A DNA stretch of 64,000 nucleotides from the NCBI GenBank assembly GCA_013215385.1, contig JABSOY010000002.1, forward strand, positions 1 through 64,000. The letters run 5' to 3'. Every line of letters starts with the position of its first letter. Position 1 is the stretch's first letter. Positions 1 to 9,270 of the stretch are shown piece after piece. A program made the translations under genes and the position numbers. Below the pieces are notes generated by a model. That model saw only the letters and a list, made by a program, of their open reading frames with translations. It searched no databases and was not told the DNA's origin. The stretch is from Colwellia sp. GTDB lineage: Bacteria > Pseudomonadota > Gammaproteobacteria > Enterobacterales > Alteromonadaceae.

Positions 1-252
<252 letters not shown>

Positions 253-458
253 TACAACACCTAAGTCGTTTTAGGCGATGAAGTGCATTGTATGAAGACT
301 GACAGAAAGTCGATAAGAACGTTCATCCATGAACATTATCGACATTAGTGCATCCGTGCACGTCATCACGCACTAAAGTGAATTGAATAAGAAGCTTTTG
401 TTATACAGCATTCCAAGATTGATAAATTAACTGAGCGATAGCTTGGTTAAGACGTTTT
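253..458 (+). other. 23S-5S internal transcribed spacer
   Basis: About 200 bases lie between the 23S 3' end and the 5S gene. No tRNA cloverleaf is seen. A small hairpin built on AACGTTCATCCATGAACATT and a run of short dyads probably form the rRNA processing stems. No protein-coding signal is present. Confidence 0.6.
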
Positions 459-576
459 TGTCTAGCGACAATAGCGACATGGCCCCACCTGATCCCATTC
501 CGAACTCAGAAGTGAAACGTGTTAGCGCCGATGGTAGTGTGGGAGTTCCCATGTGAGAGTAGGACATTGCTAGGCT
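459..576 (+). rRNA. rrf: 5S ribosomal RNA
   Basis: The conserved core CCGAACTCAGAAGTGAAACG followed by GCGCCGATGGTAGTGTGGG is a canonical gammaproteobacterial 5S. The ends were set by pairing the terminal helix (GTCTAGC with GCTAGGC). It is the last rRNA of the operon and is directly followed by a terminator hairpin. Confidence 0.96.
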
Positions 577-589
577 TCTAATTTGAATA

Positions 590-611
590 CCCAACTTTAT
601 AGTTGGGTTTT
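590..611 (+). terminator. Rho-independent terminator after 5S rRNA
   Basis: CCCAAC and GTTGGG flank a six-base loop and are followed by TTTT. It lies 13 bases after 5S and only 10 bases before tRNA-Tyr, so the tRNA is either made by read-through or from a promoter overlapping the end of the rRNA operon. Confidence 0.8.
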
Positions 612-620
612 CGGCCCCGT

Positions 621-705
621 GGAGGGGTTCCCGAGTGGCCAAAGGGACCAGATTGTAAATCTGATGGCTCAGCCTTCGGTGGTTCGAATCCACCTCCCTC
701 CACCA
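621..705 (+). tRNA. tRNA-Tyr (anticodon GTA), CCA encoded
   Basis: A class II tRNA with acceptor GGAGGGG/TCCCTCC (last pair G-T), D-arm CCC/GGG, anticodon loop TTGTAAA, a long variable arm with GGC/GCC, T-arm GGTGG-TTCGAAT-CCACC, discriminator A and encoded CCA. The GTA anticodon reads Tyr codons. The pair at the top of the anticodon stem (27-43) is a C-A mismatch, where E. coli tRNA-Tyr has G-C; the rest folds normally. Confidence 0.95.
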
Positions 706-753
706 CTTTTTCTTCAAATCCACTATCTATATTAAATCAAAGTTATCCTCCAT

Positions 754-2394
754 CTAGATTATTATCATATTCTTCATCATTAACTTATAGTTATTGTTCA
801 ACTTCTGAAAACGTATAAAAGACTCACCATTCGGTTTCAATTCTCTCAATTGTTTGATTAACACTTCTGCTTGCTCTAAATTATTTATTCTTTGTATATC
901 TTTTTCTACAGTAACAATTAAGACCTGCAACAAATTTAGTTTAATTCCAACGTGGTTAGGAAAATGAACTAGCGCTTTTTTTAGTTCAAGTATCGCTAAA
1001 GTATACTGTTCATTACGGTATAAATTGACACCAACTTCTAAAGAATTTTGCGCGGTTATTGTATGGTTTCTTCTTAAAGATAAACTACACAAAGAATCGA
1101 TTTTGTTAAGTATGTTAGTGTTATTCGGATTTGATTGAGCTAAACCGTCAAGTAAATTATTAGCATAAGACTTTCTGTCTAGGGCAATTAGAGATTTAGC
1201 AATGGATAGTGTGCCGGAATCTGATATTTGGTGTTTAGACTGATTTAATAATCTTTCAGCGTCCTTTAATGCTTCTTTAGAAAGTTGTGGATCTTTTATT
1301 TTTTTATGCAGTCTAGCTGACAATAATTTAGTGCGAATCTTTACTTCTATAGAATTAAAATCTTTAGCCATAACAGTCAGAGATTTAAAAGCTTTGTAGC
1401 TAAGTTTACGCACTTCTAGCGAAGATAATTTCTCTCCATATTCAAGTAAAGCTTCAACAAAATGTAAAGTGTTTTCAGGTTTTTTATGGACAGAGTGATA
1501 AGCTAGGTCCGTTGTTTTAGAGAATGCGTAAGCTGCTTTATCAAAATTTTCATTGTTCAAACATAAATCAGCATATTTTTCTAAACGCGCTACCGATAGT
1601 GGTGAAACTAATATTGCTTTTCCTAAAGTTTCTTCAGCTATATTAGATTGTTGATTAAGTTGGTAAGATTTTGCCAACCAATCGTAAGCACTTAAATAAA
1701 GTGGGTAATTCTGTACAACCTCACTAAAATGAGAAATTGCTAACTCATAGTCATTCTCTGCAAGTGCGATTTTTCCTAAGCCAATAGCAGCCCACTGGCA
1801 GTTCCGTGCTCCATTATAGGCGGTATAGATGTTCCTAGCTTTTTCAAACTGTTTTAACTCAAAATACTGTCTAGATTTAATACCTAAGCATTCTGTTTTA
1901 TAGATTGAATTAGCGGAAATAGCATGTTGACATAAGGTGAGAACTTTTTGATAGTTGTTAGCGTCCATTGCATTGTATATATCAAGCATAGCCATTTTCT
2001 TTTTAAAGCTACGCTGTAACCGGATGCTAAGATCATTAAGTGTATATGGCTTTGCAAGATACTCATCAGGTTTATGTTCTAGAGCTGCTAGCACCATAGC
2101 TTGTGAAACTTCTGCAGTTATCATAACGATCGCACATTGACGGGATATCAGCTTTTTAGAACGTAACTCTTCAAGTATTTGTTGACCATTTTTTTTATCA
2201 TCGCCAAGATCATATCCAAGTAATATAACGTCGAATTCAATACTTTCACAAAGAGAAAAAATATCAGGAGCGTGATGACTGGTATCAACCTTTAAAGCAC
2301 CTAGACTCTTCGCGAATACTTTTAATGTATCGCGCGATTGATTAACGTTTTCGACAACCAAAAAGCGTTTATTGCTGTATTCAATTTTATTCAT
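754..2394 (-). CDS. TPR-containing response-regulator-like protein with degenerate receiver domain
   Basis: The protein has 546 residues: a receiver-like domain (about 8-130) and then a long helical region with tetratricopeptide-like repeats (about 140-500). Proteins of this build occur in Vibrio, Shewanella and Alteromonadales and are thought to be scaffold-type signalling proteins. The receiver keeps the conserved Thr (MITAE) and Lys (AKPYT), but the phospho-acceptor Asp is replaced by Gly (ILLGYDLGD where relatives have LCDYNLGD; codon GGA), and the acidic pair is Glu-Asn (VVENV). It is therefore probably a phosphorylation-independent pseudo-receiver. It stands alone, convergent with the tRNA. 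Function unknown beyond the domain assignment. Confidence 0.85.
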   Translation of the reverse strand: MNKIEYSNKRFLVVENVNQSRDTLKVFAKSLGALKVDTSHHAPDIFSLCESIEFDVILLGYDLGDDKKNGQQILEELRSKKLISRQCAIVMITAEVSQAMVLAALEHKPDEYLAKPYTLNDLSIRLQRSFKKKMAMLDIYNAMDANNYQKVLTLCQHAISANSIYKTECLGIKSRQYFELKQFEKARNIYTAYNGARNCQWAAIGLGKIALAENDYELAISHFSEVVQNYPLYLSAYDWLAKSYQLNQQSNIAEETLGKAILVSPLSVARLEKYADLCLNNENFDKAAYAFSKTTDLAYHSVHKKPENTLHFVEALLEYGEKLSSLEVRKLSYKAFKSLTVMAKDFNSIEVKIRTKLLSARLHKKIKDPQLSKEALKDAERLLNQSKHQISDSGTLSIAKSLIALDRKSYANNLLDGLAQSNPNNTNILNKIDSLCSLSLRRNHTITAQNSLEVGVNLYRNEQYTLAILELKKALVHFPNHVGIKLNLLQVLIVTVEKDIQRINNLEQAEVLIKQLRELKPNGESFIRFQKLNNNYKLMMKNMIII

Positions 2395-2608
2395 AAATTC
2401 CCTTTACTGAAATTCCAACTGCACAGGCTTTTTAACTGATATTATTGTGCTTGTCTAGCATAGAAAACAACAAAGATTAAATATCCGCATATAAAGGTTA
2501 TTTACCAGGTGATTCGGTTACTCGTAATTGCACTTATAATGGCTATACTGTATTCTGCAACGCCGCTGTACATTGGCTAACTTCCACTTTATATAAAGAG
2601 ATTCACCT

Positions 2609-3985
2609 ATGAGTTTTACCTCGTTGGGCTTAGCTGCTCCAATTCAAAAAGCGATTGCCGAAAAAGGCTATACCGAACCTTCACCAATACAAGCACAAGC
2701 TATTCCGGCAGTGCTCGCAGGTGAAGACGTAATGGCGGCAGCGCAAACGGGCACGGGGAAAACTGCAGGCTTTACTTTACCCATTTTAGAGCGTTTGTCT
2801 GGCGGTGAACGTCCACGACCACACCAAGCTAGAACATTAATTTTGACACCAACACGTGAACTAGCAGCACAAATCTATGAAAACGTCGAAATGTATGGCA
2901 AATATTTACCATTAACAGCAGCGGTTGTTTTTGGTGGAGTAAAAATTAATCCACAAATTTCGCGTTTACGCCAGGGTGTCGATATATTAGTCGCCACTCC
3001 AGGTCGTCTTCTTGATTTATATAACCAGAAAGCCGTTAGCTTTAAGCAACTTGAAATTTTAGTGTTAGATGAAGCCGATCGTATGCTAGATATGGGGTTT
3101 TTACGCGACATTAAAAAGATCTTGTCTTTGTTACCGAGACAACGTCAGAACCTCTTATTTTCAGCGACATTCTCAGAAGATATACGTAATCTTGCTCGAG
3201 GTTTAGTAAACAACCCAGTTGAAATCTCTGTAAGCGCGAGAAATACCACAGCAGAAAGGGTTGAGCAGGTTATATACCCTGTTGATAAGAAGAAAAAGGC
3301 AGGTTTATTAACTGCATTAATTAAAGATAATGAATGGCCACAAGTTTTAGTGTTTATGAAAACTAAACACGGCTGCAATAAGTTAACAAAACAATTGGAA
3401 GCTGAAGGTATAAAGGCCGCTGCTATTCATGGTAACAAAAGCCAAGGTGCAAGAACGAAAGCATTGGCTAATTTCAAAGATGGTACTGTTACTGTTTTAG
3501 TCGCTACAGATATTGCTGCACGTGGTATCGATATTGACCAACTACCACAGGTGGTTAATTTTGAATTACCTAATGTTGCCGAAGACTATGTTCATCGTAT
3601 TGGACGAACTGGACGAGCGGGAGCCAGCGGCAAAGCTGTCTCGTTAGTATGTTCAGATGAAATTGATTTATTAAACGATGTTGAACATTTGATTCAAACA
3701 CATATTCCTCGTGAAGTCATTCCGGGGTTTGAACCTTTTAATGTCTTATTGGAGTCTCGTCCATTAAGACCTATAAAAGCTAATAAACCGAAAAAAGCGA
3801 AAAGTGAACATCATGACGGTCAGCGTTCTGCAGATAACGCCCGAGGTCATAAACCTAAAAGTAAGAACCCTCGCCATAGAAGTGACAGTAGCGCGAATAG
3901 AAATTCAAATACCGGTGGCCGCAGTAAAAATCCGGCGGGTAGTGCCCCTAAAACTAGTAGCGACCCATACTCGGCTTCACGCTAA
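2609..3985 (+). CDS. rhlE: DEAD-box ATP-dependent RNA helicase, RhlE type
   Basis: A 458-residue SF2 helicase that unwinds RNA, with likely roles in ribosome assembly and cold adaptation. All motifs are visible in order: Q motif ([24 protein letters not shown]), Walker [33 protein letters not shown] and HRIGRTGR. The C-terminal tail from about residue 390 is basic and low in complexity (Lys, Arg, Ser, Asn), as in RhlE proteins, and probably binds RNA. It is monocistronic and ends at a bidirectional terminator shared with yaiI. A second helicase of the same family lies at 5558. Confidence 0.92.
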   Translation: MSFTSLGLAAPIQKAIAEKGYTEPSPIQAQAIPAVLAGEDVMAAAQTGTGKTAGFTLPILERLSGGERPRPHQARTLILTPTRELAAQIYENVEMYGKYLPLTAAVVFGGVKINPQISRLRQGVDILVATPGRLLDLYNQKAVSFKQLEILVLDEADRMLDMGFLRDIKKILSLLPRQRQNLLFSATFSEDIRNLARGLVNNPVEISVSARNTTAERVEQVIYPVDKKKKAGLLTALIKDNEWPQVLVFMKTKHGCNKLTKQLEAEGIKAAAIHGNKSQGARTKALANFKDGTVTVLVATDIAARGIDIDQLPQVVNFELPNVAEDYVHRIGRTGRAGASGKAVSLVCSDEIDLLNDVEHLIQTHIPREVIPGFEPFNVLLESRPLRPIKANKPKKAKSEHHDGQRSADNARGHKPKSKNPRHRSDSSANRNSNTGGRSKNPAGSAPKTSSDPYSASR

Positions 3986-3992
3986 TTAAATA

Positions 3993-4020
3993 AAAGTAAG
4001 GCTCGAAAGAGCTTTACTTT
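3993..4020. terminator. Bidirectional terminator between rhlE and yaiI
   Basis: AAAGTAAGGCTC and GAGCTTTACTTT form a hairpin with a GAAA loop, with A/T tracts on both sides. It sits between converging genes and overlaps the stop codon of the minus-strand gene. Confidence 0.8.
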
Positions 4021-4460
4021 CTTTTCGCTAATAACTTATCAAGATTGTTCGCAAACATTTGACGGTCAGCCTGACTTATTGGTGGAGCACCACCCGTTTG
4101 TACGCCGCTTGAACGCAACGTATCCATAAAATCTCTGATATTAAGCCTTTGCCTAATATTACTCTCGGTATACAACTCACCTCTTGGATTTAACGCTAAA
4201 CAGCCTTTTTCAACAACCTCTGCAGCTAAGGGAATGTCTGCGGTGATCACTAAATCATTCTCGACTGCTCTTTTAACAATTTCATTATCTGCAACATCAA
4301 AACCAGCGCCAACCTGAATAAAGTCTATGTACTTTGAAGGTGGCGTTTTAATAAAATGATTAGCTAATAGGGTGGTTGTAATCTGCGCGCGATCAGCCGC
4401 TCGAAATAAAATTTCTTTAATAACTACCGGACAAGCATCTGCATCGACCCAAATATTCAT
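4014..4460 (-). CDS. yaiI: UPF0178 family protein YaiI/YqxD
   Basis: A 148-residue cytoplasmic protein of the YaiI/YqxD family (PIN-like fold, biochemical function not established). It begins with the hallmark [18 protein letters not shown] and keeps [22 protein letters not shown] and [13 protein letters not shown]. The acidic residues of the first motif resemble a PIN-type metal site. Length is typical. It is a single gene with its own upstream region, convergent with rhlE. Confidence 0.9.
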   Translation of the reverse strand: MNIWVDADACPVVIKEILFRAADRAQITTTLLANHFIKTPPSKYIDFIQVGAGFDVADNEIVKRAVENDLVITADIPLAAEVVEKGCLALNPRGELYTESNIRQRLNIRDFMDTLRSSGVQTGGAPPISQADRQMFANNLDKLLAKRK

Positions 4461-4630
4461 GACGTTCCCTCAAAAAAGAATAGCCCACACCAGTTTAGTG
4501 CGATATTTTGCTATTTTAATATGATGATTGTTGGTATACCTAATATAATCTAGATAATAGCTAATTTTTCGTTCTAGAATACCCTCTACTCATCAAGAGT
4601 AACCCAAAGATATATTAAGAGAACTCAACA

Positions 4631-5107
4631 ATGAATAAACCGCAACGCGATATTACCTTAAGATTTTTAGCTGAACCACAAGACGTCAATTTTGGCGGTA
4701 AAGTTCATGGTGGTGCTGTAATGAAGTGGATCGATTTAGCCGCTTATGCTTGTTCTGCAGGTTGGAGTGGACGTTATTGTGTAACTGCTTATGCGGGAGG
4801 CATACGTTTTGTTGCGCCTATTCATGTTGGCAGCTTAGTCGAGGTTGCGGCTAAAGTAATCTACACCGGAAACTCATCCATGCATATCGCATTGGAGGTA
4901 AATGCCTGTGATCCTAAATCATTGAATCGTCGATTAACCACACATTGCATCGTGATTATGGTCGCAGTGGACCAGAATGGACAATCAGAGCAAGTACCAG
5001 AATGGGTGCCTGAATCGCCCGAAGATATCAAAGAACATGAATCAGCAAAAAAACTGATGGAAATGCGCAAACAAATCGGCGAAGAGATGCAAATTTTTGT
5101 AGAATAG
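4631..5107 (+). CDS. Acyl-CoA thioesterase, hotdog fold
   Basis: A 158-residue hotdog-fold thioesterase (YciA/cytosolic acyl-CoA hydrolase type) that hydrolyses acyl-CoA to free acid and CoA. The start is preceded by AGAGAA. Family signatures are LAEPQDVNFGGKVHGGAVMKWIDLAA, with the helix and active-site Asn/His-Gly region, and YAGGIRFVAPIHVGSLVEV. It is probably cytoplasmic. The spacing of about 40 bases to the DUF2750 gene suggests co-transcription with it and with the helicase at 5558. The exact substrate range cannot be told from sequence. Confidence 0.85.
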   Translation: MNKPQRDITLRFLAEPQDVNFGGKVHGGAVMKWIDLAAYACSAGWSGRYCVTAYAGGIRFVAPIHVGSLVEVAAKVIYTGNSSMHIALEVNACDPKSLNRRLTTHCIVIMVAVDQNGQSEQVPEWVPESPEDIKEHESAKKLMEMRKQIGEEMQIFVE

Positions 5108-5145
5108 GCCCGCTTACCCAATATACAGCTCGATAGGATAATTTC

Positions 5146-5553
5146 ATGGCGCAAACTCTCGACGAACAACAAATCAAGCAAATTTTAAATTACGATGATG
5201 CTCAACGAGCAAACTATTTTCTGAAAGAAGTTGTCGCTAGCAATGAAATTTGGATATTAAAAGACCAGCATGGTTGTGTAATGCTTAATACCGAAGATGA
5301 AGATTGCGTGCCTGTCTGGCCAAATGAAGCGTTTGCACAAGCTTGGGCCACCGATGAGTGGCAAGAATGTCAGGCTGAAGCGATTTCATTAAGTAAATGG
5401 TTTAGCCGCTGGTCACATGGCTTAGCTGATGATGAATTAGCTTTGGTCGTTTTTCCTAGTCAAAGCGAGCAAGGGCTTGTGTTCTACCCTGAAGAACTTG
5501 AACAAGAAATAAAAAACAAACAGAAAAACCAATCTGCAAAAGGTCAGTGTTGA
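5146..5553 (+). CDS. DUF2750 domain-containing protein
   Basis: A 135-residue cytoplasmic protein covering one DUF2750 domain. Typical features are the N-terminal helix LNYDDAQRANYFLKEVV, a strand pair IWILKDQHGCVML, VPVWPNEAFAQAWA and an acidic C-terminus. AGGATAATTTC precedes the ATG. No biochemical function is known for the family. It is only 4 bases upstream of the helicase at 5558, so the two are almost certainly translated from one mRNA. Confidence 0.82.
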   Translation: MAQTLDEQQIKQILNYDDAQRANYFLKEVVASNEIWILKDQHGCVMLNTEDEDCVPVWPNEAFAQAWATDEWQECQAEAISLSKWFSRWSHGLADDELALVVFPSQSEQGLVFYPEELEQEIKNKQKNQSAKGQC

Positions 5554-5557
5554 TAAT

Positions 5558-6811
5558 ATGAGTTTTACTTCTTTAGCTTTAGACAAAAATCTAACCGACG
5601 CCGTTAAAGCGCTAGGTTATACCGAAGCCACACCTATTCAGCAAAAAGCTATTCCAGCTATTTTAGCCGGAAAAGATATTATGGCTGGAGCACAAACGGG
5701 CACAGGTAAAACGGCTGCTTTTGCTTTACCTATTTTACAAAAATTGATGGCAGAATTGCCAGGAAATCGCCCGGTACGTGCTTTAGTATTAACACCGACA
5801 CGAGAACTTGCTCAACAAGTGTATAAAAACTTTGTTGGTTACGCGGAAAACACCGAACTCAATATTGCAGTTGTTTATGGTGGTGTCAGTATTAAGCCAC
5901 AAATTGCCGCATTAAATAAAGGTGCAGACGTATTAGTAGCAACACCTGGTCGATTACTTGATCATATAATCAATGGCTCACTGACGTTAACAGAGCTTGA
6001 ATGCTTGGTATTTGATGAAGCCGATCGTATGTTAGATATGGGCTTTAAAGATGAAATCGATCGCATTTTAAATCGTGTACCTCTCAAGCGCCAAACACTG
6101 TTATTTTCAGCGACCTTCGATGATGCTATTTTCAAACTCAGTAAAAGTTTATTAACCGAGCCTGAATTAATCGAAGTAAACGAACGAAATACAGCGGCAA
6201 CCAGTGTTGAGCAAGTTCTTTATACAGTCGACAGCTCACGAAAACGAGAGCTAACCTCATTTTTAATCGGTTCAAAAAATTGGCAACAAGTACTTATTTT
6301 TACCCGTACTAAACAAACCGCAGATGATCTTGCAAAAGAAATGTGTAAAGACGGCATTAAAACACAATCTATTCATGGTGATAAATCGCAAGGCGCAAGA
6401 GAAAAAGCTTTAGCAGAATTCAAAGAAGGAAAAATTCGCGCCTTAGTGGCTACCGATGTTGCTTCTCGTGGTTTGGACATAGCACATTTAAATTATGTGA
6501 TTAACTACGAACTGCCTTATATCGCAGAAGATTATATTCACCGCATAGGAAGAACAGGGCGAGCAGGTAATAAAGGTATGGCTGTGTCGTTAATGAGCCC
6601 AAGTGAAGAATGGTTGTTAGAAGCTGTTGAGAAAGTACTTGATACACGATTACTGCAACAGTGGTTTCCTGGTTATGAACCTGATTTAACTAAAATAGAA
6701 AAACCAGCAAGAAAAGGTAGTCAAAAGCAGCGCGACAGAAAAAAGGCGTTAGGTGAAAATGCTCGAACTAAAAAGCGAACTAGCACACAAAACAAATATG
6801 GTCGCCGTTAG
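5558..6811 (+). CDS. DEAD-box ATP-dependent RNA helicase
   Basis: A 417-residue RhlE-like helicase with Q motif (FTSLALDKNL, ATPIQQKAIP), [40 protein letters not shown] and HRIGRTGR. The C-terminal tail is short and basic. It is a paralogue of the protein at 2609 and differs mainly in the tail, so the two probably share the unwinding activity but not RNA targets. It follows DUF2750 by 4 bases and is closed by a terminator at 6868. Confidence 0.9.
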   Translation: MSFTSLALDKNLTDAVKALGYTEATPIQQKAIPAILAGKDIMAGAQTGTGKTAAFALPILQKLMAELPGNRPVRALVLTPTRELAQQVYKNFVGYAENTELNIAVVYGGVSIKPQIAALNKGADVLVATPGRLLDHIINGSLTLTELECLVFDEADRMLDMGFKDEIDRILNRVPLKRQTLLFSATFDDAIFKLSKSLLTEPELIEVNERNTAATSVEQVLYTVDSSRKRELTSFLIGSKNWQQVLIFTRTKQTADDLAKEMCKDGIKTQSIHGDKSQGAREKALAEFKEGKIRALVATDVASRGLDIAHLNYVINYELPYIAEDYIHRIGRTGRAGNKGMAVSLMSPSEEWLLEAVEKVLDTRLLQQWFPGYEPDLTKIEKPARKGSQKQRDRKKALGENARTKKRTSTQNKYGRR

Positions 6812-6867
6812 TCTTCATCTTGTTAGTTAGCCGAAAGACTAACAATAGGCCAATTCATTAAAATTTT

Positions 6868-6894
6868 AGCGCCAACAACGGCGCTTTTATTTTG
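6868..6894 (+). terminator. Rho-independent terminator after the 5558 helicase
   Basis: AGCGCC and GGCGCT with a six-base AACAAC loop, followed by TTTATTTT. It separates the helicase from the exporter relic that follows on the other strand. Confidence 0.8.
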
Positions 6895-6907
6895 CCTGTT
6901 TTCTACA

Positions 6908-8046
6908 CTAAGCTGACAATTCACCAAAAACGCCATCTTTTTGGATCACTGAATCTTCGATATTTTTGACAAATAAACTTTGTTTGCTACGTGGGCGTAG
7001 ACCGGGGACTTGCCTAAGATAGGTCGCCTCTTTGTCATGACGAACAAATATTTGAGCTGAGATAGACAATGACGGGCGAGCATTTGATGTTAGTTCACTC
7101 GTAATAACGGCCTCTGCTAATACCGAACCTCTAGTCACTACGCTCACAATTCGACTGATACGTGCGGTGATAAAACCTTTTTGGGTATTAATAGTCACGA
7201 GCGCGCCAATATCAATTTGGTCAGCCTGCTGCTGTGGTAAACGTAATCGTGCGATCAGCTCTTCATTACTACCCACTCTAGCGAGCGATTCGCCCAATTG
7301 CACACTTTGGCCAAGTTCAACTTCTAAACTCTGCAATGAACCATTAATACCGGCTTTAACGTGCATATCGTCTAACTGCTGCTCTAATAAAGTCACTTGA
7401 GACTTTTGCTGAGTAATGGTGATATCGCGCTAAGTTAATTGGTAGCTCTGCATTTCAATAAATTGTTGATACTTTTCTTTTTCAAATTCTAAGCGCTTGC
7501 TTTGTTGCTTAACTGATAACTTAGCGCGTTGTAATTCAATTTTTGATGCAACGCCTAAATCCATTAAGTTTTCATTAACAGAAAGCTCTAATTGCGCTTT
7601 TTCAATTTCGGCTTCAATTTCCGCAATACGACCTTGATAGTTTAACCTAAGGTTTTGTTGTTCATATTTAAACGCCTCACATTGTGCCTGTTGCTGTGCT
7701 AAAAGCCCTTTAGCTTGATTGACTTCTTGTACTAATTTTGGATTTGATAAAAGTAAGATAATGGTTTCAGGGGGGATTTTTGTGCCAGGTGTATTAAAAT
7801 TTCTGCAACTTTCCCCATCGCAGGTGCCGTTAATAAACGTTCTTTAGCCGAATAGAATTCACCATAAGCATTGGCATAAACATCGAGCGCACCTTGCTCT
7901 ACGGTTTGAAACGTTAAACTATCGCGAGCAACTTCCTTACTAGTTTTACTGCTAACTGCAAAAGCGGCATAAGTGATTAAGCTAATAAATAAGACTAATC
8001 CAAACCATTTTTTCCATGCGGTTTGTTGTTTCAGTTCAATGTTCAT
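6908..8046 (-). pseudogene. Broken HlyD/MacA-like periplasmic adaptor (exporter relic)
   Basis: Reading the minus strand across frames gives an adaptor like that at 14529: N-terminal membrane segment (WFGLVLFISLITYAAFA), PAMGKVAEILI, coiled-coil hairpin, and a beta-barrel part with VKAGINGSLQSLEVELGQ. It is broken twice: a one-base deletion near 7785 (after AEILI, where PGTKIPPETI should follow) and an in-frame TAG at 7430-7432. The C-terminal 40-50 residues of the family are also missing. No ATPase or permease is next to it. It retains upstream sites resembling those of the intact exporter at 14529, so it appears to be a dead paralogous operon. Confidence 0.88.
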
Positions 8047-8087
8047 TTATATATTTTCAACGTTGGCTGTGAATTTGAATTATATAA

Positions 8088-8104
8088 TGAAAGGTTTGTG
8101 CCAA
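8088..8104 (-). promoter_or_regulatory. Decayed sigma-54-like promoter of the adaptor relic
   Basis: On the minus strand, TTGGCACAAACCTTTCA has an intact -24 element (TTGGCAC) and, 12 bases on, TTTC in place of the expected TTGC. The predicted start is near 8077, about 30 bases before the adaptor ATG. Confidence 0.5.
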
Positions 8105-8165
8105 TATTTAAATTGTATATTTATTAGATGGTAGTGTTTTATAGAGCAGGGGGATGGATTTATTT

Positions 8166-8200
8166 GTTCGTTTATAACTAGGACTTGTTCGGAAATGAAA
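8166..8200. promoter_or_regulatory. Degenerate activator-site pair upstream of the adaptor relic
   Basis: GTTCGTTTATAAC (8166) and GTTCGGAAATGAAA (8187) resemble the GTTCGATAATGAAC dyads near the intact exporter. Their centres are about 95 and 116 bases from the predicted start, nearly the same as at 14529. Each half-site match is imperfect. Confidence 0.4.
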
Positions 8201-8232
8201 AAGCCAGCTAAGTTTTAACTTAGCTGGCTTTA
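8200..8232 (-). terminator. Rho-independent terminator after dsbA-like gene
   Basis: A perfect stem AAAGCCAGCTAAG/CTTAGCTGGCTTT with loop TTTTAA; on the minus strand it ends in a T run. Confidence 0.85.
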
Positions 8233-8255
8233 TTAGGTAATTCTCAAGAATGTTA

Positions 8256-8906
8256 CTATAGGGTAAACAAGTAAGCGACTAATGCGGTGTAGTCTGCAAA
8301 AAAGGTTTTACTGTCTAGCTCTTTGGCATTTATCAAATATTTGCCATTAACTACCATAGTAGGAACAGCCGTTAGCTGGCGAGCGTTTGATAATTTATCT
8401 TGTGTCTTTTTATTACGTTTAGCCTGACTAACGATACTAAAATTTTTCATACCTTTATCAAATTTAGCGCCGTCACCACCACTTAATACAAAAATATTAC
8501 GGACATCTTTTTCTGAGCTTATGGTTGCTCGGTCGGTTTGTAAATATTTAAAAACGGCGGGAGAAAACTTGTTAGCAATACCTGTCTTTTCTGCAATAAT
8601 TAGCGCTTTGCTCAACATAAATTGAATCTCTGGCGTTGCCTGTCTCATAAAATCAACATGAGTTTTTGCGAATTTTGCACCGCTGGGCAGTACTTTTTTA
8701 AAATCATTTAAGTAAGGTTCATAAGCACGACAGCTGGGACAGTAATAAGAAAAATATTCACGCAGTTCGGGTTGGTTAGTCGCTTGTGCTGAAATAACAG
8801 TGTAATGCTTACCTTCTTCAAATTTACTCGCTTGTGCTGAAATAACTGTTGTTGCAAATAAAGTAAAGGCGAGTAATCCACCCATTAGGGTTTTAAGTGT
8901 TTTCAT
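8256..8906 (-). CDS. dsbA: Periplasmic thiol:disulfide interchange protein, DsbA family
   Basis: A 216-residue secreted thioredoxin-fold protein that would introduce disulfides into exported proteins. The start at 8906 was chosen because AAGGA lies 8 bases upstream and a clean signal peptide follows (MKTLKTLMGGLLAFTLFATT, cleavage after SAQA). The active site is CPSC (YYCPSCRAYEP) rather than the canonical CPHC, and the cis-Pro loop is TAVPTMVV. The residues VISAQA occur twice, at the signal cleavage site and 17 residues later, encoded by a repeated stretch of about 20 bases, so the mature N-terminus carries a small internal duplication. It is monocistronic. Confidence 0.85.
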   Translation of the reverse strand: MKTLKTLMGGLLAFTLFATTVISAQASKFEEGKHYTVISAQATNQPELREYFSYYCPSCRAYEPYLNDFKKVLPSGAKFAKTHVDFMRQATPEIQFMLSKALIIAEKTGIANKFSPAVFKYLQTDRATISSEKDVRNIFVLSGGDGAKFDKGMKNFSIVSQAKRNKKTQDKLSNARQLTAVPTMVVNGKYLINAKELDSKTFFADYTALVAYLFTL

Positions 8907-9025
8907 GGTTTTCCTTGGAAAGTAAACGATAAATTTTATTTGTTGCAATTATAGACCAAAGAGCAAATTGTTCGTTCAAGGTTAAATGTAAAATTTTATT
9001 TCATCGATGTTTTATAAATAATGCG

Positions 9026-9190
9026 CTATTTAAAGTTAATTAAATAGCATAAGTTTAACTTCTTTGAAATAACAGCTAAACGCTGTTGGAAATTTGATGT
9101 GCTAGGTTTCTGCTTCGTATCGCTATTATCAGTGGTGTTTACTATTTTGTCTTTATTATCAAGGTGTAGTGTGTTTTTGTGCTTTTCCAT
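9026..9190 (-). CDS. Possible small hypothetical protein (54 residues)
   Basis: A short open frame beginning MEKHKNTLHLDNKDK, preceded by AAGGA seven bases before ATG. The product is hydrophilic and has no signal peptide, membrane segment or family I recognise. It is divergent from the LysR gene, with a palindrome between them, which is the usual arrangement for a LysR target. The good ribosome site and position support it; the short length and lack of homology argue caution. Confidence 0.35.
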   Translation of the reverse strand: MEKHKNTLHLDNKDKIVNTTDNSDTKQKPSTSNFQQRLAVISKKLNLCYLINFK

Positions 9191-9270
9191 AATATGTCCT
9201 TATTAATAAGTGTATGAATATTTTGTCAAAGTAGCTAATGACAAACCAACGATAAGAATTCATAATTAAC

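Noticed and set aside
427-818. Open frames on both strands over 5S rRNA and tRNA-Tyr
   Set aside because: They overlap clearly identified RNA genes and encode rRNA/tRNA-derived sequence; not coding.
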